Source of the DNA: CAZZDA01 sp964652585
GTDB lineage: Bacteria > Patescibacteriota > Patescibacteriia > UBA1544
Direction: 5' to 3'
Length of the DNA: 10,013 bases
Assembly: GCA_964652585.1 (NCBI GenBank)
Contig: CAZZDA010000042.1
Location: forward strand, 1-10,013
Part shown: in pieces, positions 5,285 through 10,013 of the stretch
Position numbering within the stretch: the first letter of the stretch is position 1
Layout of the letters: each line of letters begins with the position of its first letter
Notes under the pieces: generated by a model
Told to the model about the DNA's origin: nothing
Seen by the model: the letters and a program-made list of their open reading frames with translations, nothing else
Database searches by the model: none
Made by a program: the position numbers and the translations under genes

Positions 5285-5318
5285 ATAAGCACAAGGTAAA
5301 CAAACAACAAAACATCCC

Positions 5319-6620
5319 ATGCTTCAAACAAAACAAAAAGTGGCTTTCGCTTTTGTGCCTTACCTTATTTTTAGCTTAGTTACGGCATTATTTGCCGTTC
5401 TTTTTATTTTTGGCATGAACGCGCTGGTTGCGCAAGGGGAGGAAACAAACCCAACCGGAGCTTATGACTACAGCGATTCTCCACACATCAAAGACTTGCA
5501 AGAAAAGATCAGCCACAGCAAAAGTCGTATTGATGAGCTGAGTGAAAAGTCTAATGCCTATAAAAAACAAATAACTGAAGTGCAGGAAGACTCCGCGACA
5601 CTTGCGTATCAAGTCTCACTCTTAGATAACCGTATTGCCAAATTTCAAATTGATATAGAAATTCAGGAGGAGAGGATTGCCAAGACCAAGCTGGAAATTC
5701 AAGCAACAGAAGAAAAGATACTGCAAACGGAAGAGAAGGTTGCTGCGCAAAAAGAGCAGCTAAAAGAGCTCCTGCAACACATCAACGAACTTGACCAGCG
5801 CACATACTTAGAAATTTTACTGGAAAATAATCGGTTCTCGGAATTTTTTAATCAGCTCAAGCAAGTACAAGACGTACAAGGGAATTTACAAGAGGCACTG
5901 GACGATATTGAAGAGTATCAAGAAGCGCTTATGGTGCAGCGGGGAGAGCTGGATACGCAAAAAGAAAAACAACGAGAATTGCTCGCAGCGCTTGAAAATC
6001 GTAGGGCGGATTTGAAAGAAGAAAAAACAACTAAGCAGATATTGTTGGACGAAACGCGAAATAATGAAATTCGGTACAAGAATTTGTTGTGGGAAGTTCG
6101 CCAGCAGCAAAAAATTGCAGATCAAGAAATAGCAGATGCGGAAAAACGCATTCGCAGCTTGATAGAGCAAGCACAGCACGATGAAGAATTGGCACGCTTT
6201 AATGACCTGTCAGGCGACTTGGCGTGGCCGGTTGATCCTTCTCGCGGCATTACAGCATTTTTCCGCGATCCTACCTATCCTTTTAGAAAACTTTTTGAAC
6301 ATTCGGCAATTGATGTACGCGTCTCGCAAGGTATGCCAATACGAGCTGCAGCAAGCGGTTATGTCGGACGCGCCAAAGACAATGGCTTGGGCTATAGCTA
6401 TATTATGCTGCTCCACGGAGAGGGGATTTCCACGGTGTATGGACACGTCTCACGCATAGATGTTGATGAAGATGAGTTTGTGGTGCAAGGACAGATCATT
6501 GGCGCAACCGGAGGACTTCCCGGCACGCGCGGCGCGGGGCGATTCTCTACCGGCGCGCATATCCACTTTGAAGTCCGCAAAAACGGCATTCCCGTCAATC
6601 CGCTAAACTACTTGCCGTAA
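5319..6620 (+). CDS. EnvC/NlpD-like M23 peptidase with N-terminal anchor and long coiled coil (433 aa)
   Basis: Layout: a hydrophobic N-terminal segment (residues about 9-38; signal peptide or membrane anchor, with ALVA-Q a possible cleavage region), a long charged coiled coil (about 55-295, heptad-rich Glu/Lys/Gln), then a LytM/M23 domain (about 300-433). The metal-binding motifs are intact: H328-x3-D332 (HSAID), and H414-x-H416 (GAHIHFEV), with H376 in TVYGHVSR as the additional catalytic His. It is therefore probably an active endopeptidase cutting peptidoglycan cross-bridges, unlike EnvC itself, whose LytM domain is degenerate and only activates amidases. The coiled-coil plus M23 layout is typical of proteins acting in septum splitting or wall remodelling outside the membrane. 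The gene has its own promoter within the gltX end. It is followed after 20 bases by a broken membrane-protein gene, probably on the same transcript. Confidence 0.93.
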   Translation: MLQTKQKVAFAFVPYLIFSLVTALFAVLFIFGMNALVAQGEETNPTGAYDYSDSPHIKDLQEKISHSKSRIDELSEKSNAYKKQITEVQEDSATLAYQVSLLDNRIAKFQIDIEIQEERIAKTKLEIQATEEKILQTEEKVAAQKEQLKELLQHINELDQRTYLEILLENNRFSEFFNQLKQVQDVQGNLQEALDDIEEYQEALMVQRGELDTQKEKQRELLAALENRRADLKEEKTTKQILLDETRNNEIRYKNLLWEVRQQQKIADQEIADAEKRIRSLIEQAQHDEELARFNDLSGDLAWPVDPSRGITAFFRDPTYPFRKLFEHSAIDVRVSQGMPIRAAASGYVGRAKDNGLGYSYIMLLHGEGISTVYGHVSRIDVDEDEFVVQGQIIGATGGLPGTRGAGRFSTGAHIHFEVRKNGIPVNPLNYLP

Positions 6621-6640
6621 ATTGGTATAAGGTGAACAAT

Positions 6641-7544
6641 ATGGTAAAGAAATTCACAAATATTTTACTTGCTCTGGCAGCGATATTTGGAGTAGGTCTT
6701 ATGCATAATATCGTTGCGATGTTTGAATTGTCAATTGGCAGTATAGGCGATTTGTCAATGCTGTATTTTCTTGCGATTAATATCACACTAGACATATTAC
6801 TTATCTATATTTACTGGAAATATAGTGAAGTAAAGCATAAGTTACACCCCATTATTCTTATTGGATGGGTCTGGGCAATGCTTATCAAGTATAGTTTTGC
6901 AGCACCTAGTGGTTGGGATGAATTTGATGAAGGTTTCGCCTCTGTTATATATGTTGTGTACTACGCTCCTCTTAATATACATTCCTCTATTAATTTCATG
7001 GCCATTCATCCATCGTTACTACCAATCTGCTTTCACAAAGGGTAGGGCGGTAGTTTCACTACTTCTCTTAATACCTCTCCTTTTAAATTTCATACCTCTT
7101 TACACGCTTGCTCGTCACTATATTTATGTAGAAAGGCCAAAAGAATTAATAAGTCCATCGCGAAACAAAACCTTCTTTGTCAATCATGGCGAAACACTTA
7201 AGCCACCAATAGAATCAGTGACTATTGATTTTCGCGAATGCCAAGCTGGAGTAAGAGGCGGAGGTGCAGTAACTAATGGCTTTGAAATTGTAGGAAAAGA
7301 AAATAGCTCGTGCAAAATTTCTTATGTAGGATACTATAATAAAGAAAAAGTAGGCAATGTGCTTTGTTTAGTGCCAACTGATAGAAAAACTACGTTGAAT
7401 GTAATTTATTATGATGGTGTTCGATCAAGACATTTTGTTGATTTTTCTCCTATAGCATCATACTGTAATTTTAACGCTCCAAAAAATAGCATGCCTGATC
7501 ATTCAATGGATTACTTGCAGTGGAAAAAAATGCATGGTTTATAA
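6641..7544 (+). pseudogene. Polytopic membrane protein gene broken by a frameshift
   Basis: Two overlapping frames together look like one protein. The first starts at ATG 6641, five to six bases after AAGGTG (6629-6634), and encodes several hydrophobic segments (FTNILLALAAIFGVGLMH, LAINITLDILLIYIYW, then WVWAMLIKYSF). It runs to a stop at 7043-7045 with a tail of low plausibility. The second frame, one base on, takes over with ISWPFIHRYYQSAF, a further membrane segment (VVSLLLLIPLLLNFIPLY) and a C-terminal soluble domain of about 135 residues (RECQAGVRGGG, ISYVGYYNKEKV) to TAA 7542-7544. The switch most likely lies at about 6985-7000. Removing one base there gives about 300 residues. The family is not recognised. 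The break may be a real mutation, programmed frameshifting or a sequencing error. It follows the M23 gene closely. Confidence 0.6.
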
Positions 7545-7548
7545 GACA

Positions 7549-7579
7549 AAAAGTAAGATAAAAATTTTTTCTTACTTTT
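7549..7579. terminator. Bidirectional terminator between convergent genes
   Basis: A perfect 10-bp inverted repeat, AAAAGTAAGA (7549-7558) and TCTTACTTTT (7570-7579), with an A/T-rich loop that gives U-runs on both transcripts. It serves the broken membrane-protein gene on the plus strand and the rhodanese gene on the minus strand, and overlaps the rhodanese stop codon. Confidence 0.7.
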
Positions 7580-7901
7580 CCACAAACTCTCTATTACTCC
7601 ACCTAACAATACCGCCTGTGAGATTTTTGATGTTGGTATAGCCGAGTCGCTGCATAAACGAGTATGCGGTTAAGCTACGGCCGCCGGATTGGCAGTACAC
7701 AATAATTTCTTTGTGTTTTGCATTTTCGCCCAAACCAATATCTTCAAGCGTTTCTTGAGATAATAATTGCACTGGCAACAGCAGTGCATTTTTAATACGC
7801 ACTTGCTCATATTCTTGCGGTGTACGAACATCCAGCAGTATGATATCTATCTCGAGCTTCAGTTTTTCTACAACCTCTCTTGATGTAATGTGTTTTAACA
7901 T
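7572..7901 (-). CDS. Single-domain rhodanese-like protein (109 aa)
   Basis: Rhodanese-family fold: ILLDVRTPQEYEQVRIKNALLLP (in two parts, ILLDVRTPQEY at 21-31 and VRIKNALLLP at 34-43) is the N-terminal signature. The six-residue active-site loop is C70-Q-S-G-G-R75, matching the CxxGxR form of active sulfurtransferases. A C-terminal motif NLTGGIVRW is also typical. With the catalytic Cys present it probably carries a persulfide and moves sulfur to a small thiol or protein acceptor in the cytoplasm; there is no signal peptide, unlike PspE. The size matches GlpE/PspE-like single-domain enzymes. It is transcribed alone, convergent with the membrane-protein gene, and no nearby sulfur-metabolism gene indicates the acceptor. 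Upstream AGAGAG is a weak ribosome site. Confidence 0.92.
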   Translation of the reverse strand: MLKHITSREVVEKLKLEIDIILLDVRTPQEYEQVRIKNALLLPVQLLSQETLEDIGLGENAKHKEIIVYCQSGGRSLTAYSFMQRLGYTNIKNLTGGIVRWSNREFVEK

Positions 7902-7945
7902 ACATATACTACTCTCTAGATTTGCGCGAATAAGAGAATAGTTAC

Positions 7946-8038
7946 TTATTTTTTATCCTTCTTCAACGGGTGAAATTTGTGGTGCGTGCTCTCTGCATAA
8001 CGATCAGACGTGTTGACATAGCGAGTGATGGTGTTCAA
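7946..8038 (-). pseudogene. 3'-end fragment of a tyrosine recombinase gene
   Basis: Thirty codons plus stop read LNTITRYVNTSDRYAES followed by THHKFHPLKKDKK. They align with the last 29 residues of the complete recombinase at 8777-9739 and include the catalytic Tyr of its RYVN motif. By hand I count 70 identical bases in 90 aligned, with most differences in third codon positions, so the fragment stems from a related but separately evolved recombinase gene and not from a recent copy. A stop lies just upstream in frame, so it is not translated as part of a gene. It has the same orientation as the complete gene and lies on the other side of the toxin-antitoxin block. Confidence 0.85.
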
Positions 8039-8048
8039 CCTATCCCTT

Positions 8049-8060
8049 ATTCGTACGAAT
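8049..8060. repeat. Perfect 12-bp palindrome ATTCGTACGAAT
   Basis: It lies 10 bases beyond the inner end of the recombinase fragment. It could be a recombination crossover site, a regulator site, or chance; no partner copy is seen next to the complete recombinase gene. Confidence 0.4.
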
Positions 8061-8093
8061 GGTAGAATAATAGCAACAAGTAAAAACAGTCTA

Positions 8094-8121
8094 TTGATAA
8101 GCTCGAATATTTTATTATACT
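8094..8121 (+). promoter_or_regulatory. Promoter of the candidate small RNA
   Basis: TTGATA (8094-8099), 16-base spacer, TATACT (8116-8121): close to consensus. Start of transcription would be at about 8128, three bases before a long hairpin. Confidence 0.6.
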
Positions 8122-8127
8122 AGAACT

Positions 8128-8186
8128 TAGAAAGGCTTTTAGTCGTGGTTTCCATACCACACTTGACAGAGAGCCTTTTTATTTTT
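8128..8186 (+). ncRNA. Candidate self-terminating small RNA (about 60 nt)
   Basis: Directly after a near-consensus promoter the RNA would fold as one hairpin. The outer stem AAAGGCT (8131-8137)/AGCCTTT (8172-8178) extends by T-G, T-A, T-G pairs, an A-A mismatch and GTC (8142-8144)/GAC (8165-8167). The inner stem GTGGT (8145-8149)/ACCAC (8156-8160) has a 6-nt loop TTCCAT, and four unpaired bases ACTT lie on the 3' side. TTTTTATTTTT follows as terminator tail. No reading frame fits. It lies between the recombinase fragment and the toxin-antitoxin promoter. It could be a regulatory RNA of the cassette or simply a terminator with a fortuitous promoter; expression is not shown. Together with the recombinase fragment, palindrome and two promoters it accounts for the gene-free stretch 7902-8274. 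Confidence 0.5.
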
Positions 8187-8211
8187 GTTCCGGAAATACG
8201 GATAATTCTCC

Positions 8212-8260
8212 TTGACAAAATATTACAGCGTGCTACAATTGTAATACATTATATTACAAT
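8212..8260 (+). promoter_or_regulatory. Promoter and inverted-repeat operator of the toxin-antitoxin operon
   Basis: Consensus -35 TTGACA (8212-8217), 16-base spacer, -10 TACAAT (8234-8239) with extended TGC (8231-8233). A perfect 9-bp inverted repeat, ATTGTAATA (8238-8246) and TATTACAAT (8252-8260), begins inside the -10, and a further 10-bp palindrome TACAATTGTA (8234-8243) covers the -10 itself. This arrangement fits autorepression by the ribbon-helix-helix antitoxin, alone or with toxin. Confidence 0.8.
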
Positions 8261-8274
8261 TAACTATTAAAGAT

Positions 8275-8490
8275 ATGCGGAGCGTACTGAACATATCCAT
8301 GCCTACAGACATGGTAAAAGTTGTAAAAAGAGCTGTAAAAGATGGTCACTACATGAGTACTAGTGAGTTTTTTCGTGATTTGATTCGTGATTGGCAAGAA
8401 GAGAAATTATTGAACGAATTGAACAAGAGCCGTGAAGAAATTAAAGCTGGAAAAGGGAAAGTCTTAAGATCTCTCAAGGACTTACGATAA
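8275..8490 (+). CDS. Ribbon-helix-helix antitoxin (ParD/RelB-like, 71 aa)
   Basis: The N-terminus MRSVLNISMPTDMVKVVKRAV is a beta-strand followed by the first helix of a ribbon-helix-helix DNA-binding domain. GHYMSTSEFFRDLIRDW (residues about 24-40) is the second helix, with the S-E-F/Y-R-D pattern common in ParD/CopG antitoxins. The C-terminal part (EEKLLNELNKSREEIKAGKG) is the charged tail that usually wraps the toxin. The family acts as a dimer that neutralises the toxin and represses its own operon, and the inverted repeat in the promoter is a fitting target. The start is ATG 8275 without a clear ribosome site; the toxin gene follows nine bases after the stop. Confidence 0.88.
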   Translation: MRSVLNISMPTDMVKVVKRAVKDGHYMSTSEFFRDLIRDWQEEKLLNELNKSREEIKAGKGKVLRSLKDLR

Positions 8491-8499
8491 TTTTCGTGT

Positions 8500-8766
8500 A
8501 TGAAGATTATCTATACCTCAAAATTCGTAAGAGAATACAAAAAGATTCCACATAACGTAAAGATAATAGCTGAAGAACACGAGACTCTTTTCCGTAAAAA
8601 TCCATACAATCCAAAACTAAAAACACATAAACTTCGCGGTAAACTTGCTTCTTTTTTATCATTCTCCATCGGCTATAAATATCGGATAATTTGTGAATTT
8701 GATAAGAAAAACAATGTTACTTACTTTCATTCTGTGGGCAATCATGATATCTATCAAGAAATGTAA
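8500..8766 (+). CDS. RelE/YafQ/ParE-superfamily toxin (88 aa)
   Basis: The fold signature is clear: MKIIYTSKFVREYKKIP at the N-terminus, KTHKLRGKLASFLSFSIG (residues 41-58), YRIICEFD (61-68) and the C-terminal FHSVGNHDIY (76-85). The combination THKLxGxL plus a late His (H82) and Arg (R62) resembles YafQ/RelE mRNA interferases, which cut mRNA on the ribosome, more than gyrase-poisoning ParE. The antitoxin, however, is of the ribbon-helix-helix type, so the activity is not certain. It is second in the operon, as expected for this class. Its stop is only ten bases from the stop of the convergent recombinase gene, and no terminator is visible between them, so the two transcripts probably overlap. 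Confidence 0.88.
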   Translation: MKIIYTSKFVREYKKIPHNVKIIAEEHETLFRKNPYNPKLKTHKLRGKLASFLSFSIGYKYRIICEFDKKNNVTYFHSVGNHDIYQEM

Positions 8767-8776
8767 TCGTGCAAAA

Positions 8777-9739
8777 TTATTTTTCCTTCTTCAATGGGTG
8801 AAACTTATGATGCGTATCTTCGGCGTAGCGGTCGGACGTGTTGACGTAGCGGGTGGTGGTATCCAGCGACTCATGACCCAAGAGTATTTGAATGGCAGCG
8901 GGATTTGCGCCGCTTTCCGCTAGGTACGTGGCAAAACCGTGCCGCAAAGAGTGTGCCGAGGTTGGTACATTTATTTTTAATTTTTCGCGATACTCTTTTA
9001 TTTTTCCTTGCAGGTAATTTGGAGAGATGCGTCTTTTAGTAACTTTATCCGGCGCGGTATTTTTCCCACGATAGGGAATAAAAAGCGCACCTAAATTATC
9101 GTTTCTTACTTGTAAATATTCTTTCAAATGCTGTTGTGCGCGGGGCGTTAAGTACACAAAACGCTCTTTTTTACCTTTTCCACGTATAAATATGCGTCCA
9201 GTACCATCAATATGGGTCTTATTTAGCTCTAGAAGCTCTGAAATACGCATTCCCGTGGCAAACAGCACTTCCAGCATTGCGCGGTTTCTCAAGGCAATTA
9301 CAGGGTCATTTTCCATGGTGCTCGGAGCCTCAATAAGCTTCACCAATTGCTCCAGCTCCGCAACGCGCGCATGTTTTTTGTCTGTCTTGATAAGCTGAAT
9401 TGCGTCAGGCGCTAAAGGGGAGGGGACGTCCATTTCAATAAGGTATTTTAAGAACGATCGCAGCGCGGAAAGCGTACGGTTAATAGATTGTGGTGTGAGT
9501 TTTTTTGCTTTTTGTGTATCGTCTGCAGTTTTTCTATCAATGGAAGTTAAGTATGCTTTATATTGATTCACCATTTTTTTATCAACTTTTTCAAAGGGGA
9601 CTCGCATTTCGCGTAAAAACCGCTCAAAGGTTTTGAGATCCCGCTCATAATTGTACTGTGTTTTATCCGAATAATTCTGCGTCTGCAAGTACAATAAAAA
9701 GTCATCAAGATGTGGAATGTAATATGGTGATAAAATCAT
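8777..9739 (-). CDS. XerC/XerD-like tyrosine recombinase (320 aa)
   Basis: An N-terminal SAM-like core-binding domain (residues about 9-105) is followed by a catalytic domain with the complete set of residues: R165 (ATGMRISELL), K188 in the RGKGKKERFV hairpin, H263-x-x-R266 (SAHSLRHGF), H289 (LLGHESL) and nucleophile Y298 (TTRYVN). It should be able to cut and rejoin DNA through a 3'-phosphotyrosine bond. At 320 residues it is a little longer than XerC/D (about 300), with extra sequence at about 65-80 and 215-240. It could be the chromosomal dif recombinase of this genome or an integrase of a mobile cassette. The neighbouring recombinase fragment and the toxin-antitoxin pair favour some mobile role. 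It is preceded by a dRS3-like repeat and converges on the toxin gene. Confidence 0.93.
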   Translation of the reverse strand: MILSPYYIPHLDDFLLYLQTQNYSDKTQYNYERDLKTFERFLREMRVPFEKVDKKMVNQYKAYLTSIDRKTADDTQKAKKLTPQSINRTLSALRSFLKYLIEMDVPSPLAPDAIQLIKTDKKHARVAELEQLVKLIEAPSTMENDPVIALRNRAMLEVLFATGMRISELLELNKTHIDGTGRIFIRGKGKKERFVYLTPRAQQHLKEYLQVRNDNLGALFIPYRGKNTAPDKVTKRRISPNYLQGKIKEYREKLKINVPTSAHSLRHGFATYLAESGANPAAIQILLGHESLDTTTRYVNTSDRYAEDTHHKFHPLKKEK

Positions 9740-9746
9740 AGAATAG

Positions 9747-9766
9747 ATTCCCGCCTACGCGGGAAT
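9747..9766. repeat. dRS3-like inverted repeat upstream of the recombinase gene
   Basis: ATTCCCGC (9747-9754), CTAC, GCGGGAAT (9759-9766): a perfect 8-bp inverted repeat of exactly the form ATTCCC-N8-GGGAAT, as in neisserial dRS3 elements, which serve there as phage integration targets. It lies seven bases upstream of the recombinase ATG, so its hairpin would also sit in the mRNA leader or over the promoter. Similar repeats are scattered in many genomes, so position could be incidental. Confidence 0.7.
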
Positions 9767-9982
9767 GACAGTTTTGTGTTACATATTTAATTACGTACAG
9801 GGGGAATAATAGCTGTAAGAGCTGGTTTAATAACCATATTGCGCTATCTATATGGAAAGTGAGTATAAGAGATATTATACGCAATTTGCAGAGTAAGTAT
9901 ATAAAATGACTTACTTAGTGTCAACATGCTGTTTTCCACATAAAACACCTTTTTTTGACAATAACTCACACCCCCAAAGGGT

Positions 9983-10009
9983 AAGCCACTGGTTTGACCA
10001 GTGCGACTT
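9983..10009. repeat. Perfect 7-bp hairpin at the right edge, IS200/IS605 or REP-like in style
   Basis: CACTGGT (9987-9993), loop TTG, ACCAGTG (9997-10003), extendable to AAG/CTT through unpaired bases, which gives an imperfect base like the bulged hairpins bound by Y1 (TnpA/REP) transposases. The strand leading in reads AAGCCAC, as at the left-edge hairpin. No transposase gene is in the window, so the assignment is tentative. Confidence 0.45.
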
Positions 10010-10013
10010 GAAA

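Larger units (their letters stand above)
9740..10013. other. Right-edge intergenic region with several small hairpins, no gene seen
   Basis: No plausible reading frame. Besides the dRS3-like repeat it holds GGTT-TAAT-AACC (9824-9835), an imperfect long-range pair ATTGCG (9838-9843)/CGCAAT (9880-9885), an AGTAAGT/ACTTACT hairpin at about 9892-9916, and the strong hairpin at the very end. It may be the edge of a neighbouring element that continues beyond the window. Confidence 0.5.

Noticed and set aside
6861..7045. A separate gene starting at ATG 6861 inside the membrane protein gene
   Set aside because: The N-terminal part of that frame overlaps a plausible coding frame and lacks a ribosome site; a frameshift between the two frames explains both better.
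1..10013. CRISPR array or Cas genes
   Set aside because: No regularly spaced repeats and no Cas-like frame were found; the scattered hairpins differ in sequence.

Overview
This window most likely comes from a small-genome bacterium of the Candidate Phyla Radiation (Patescibacteria). That is an inference from style, not from a marker gene: AT-rich short genes, few Shine-Dalgarno sites, a WecG/TagA-type glycosyltransferase fused to a Nudix domain, an EnvC-like M23 peptidase, a glutamyl-tRNA synthetase, a 320-residue XerC/D-like recombinase, a RelBE/ParDE-like cassette and an IS30 remnant. TGA, TAA and TAG are all used as gene ends, so the standard bacterial code is assumed.

Left part (1-1173): a truncated IS30-family transposase on the minus strand has its own promoter and inverted repeat. 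A 75-residue basic protein with a CxxC motif follows. Next comes an unusual transcription unit of three tRNA-like elements (775-880, 902-981, 998-1041) with a plausible promoter before it and a strong intrinsic terminator after it. All three have perfect 7-bp acceptor stems and a recognisable T-arm. Their anticodon regions are an 18-nt loop or long hairpin, a 9-nt loop, and absent. I consider this the most interesting part of the window.

Middle part (1174-7544), all on the plus strand: the glycosyltransferase-Nudix fusion; a Cys-rich GIY-YIG nuclease gene split by an in-frame TGA and overlapping the next start by ATGA; two unrecognised small proteins, one of them membrane-bound; gltX; an envelope M23 peptidase with its own promoter inside the end of gltX; and a membrane protein gene broken by a frameshift. 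The intact genes serve translation and envelope biogenesis or remodelling.

Right part (7545-10013): a shared convergent terminator, then a single-domain rhodanese on the minus strand. Beyond it lies an accessory island: a 93-bp recombinase 3'-end fragment, a 12-bp palindrome, a promoter-hairpin-terminator unit that looks like a small RNA gene of about 60 nt, a promoter with a 9-bp inverted-repeat operator driving an antitoxin-toxin pair, and a complete tyrosine recombinase running towards the toxin. The recombinase fragment and the recombinase 3' end lie in direct orientation around the toxin-antitoxin and small-RNA block, so this may be a mobile cassette. A dRS3-like ATTCCC-8-GGGAAT repeat sits just upstream of the recombinase. 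Stem-loops of similar design lie near both window edges.

Five likely promoters share an extended -10 of the form TGCTAnnn(T/A), which may be the core promoter signature of this genome.
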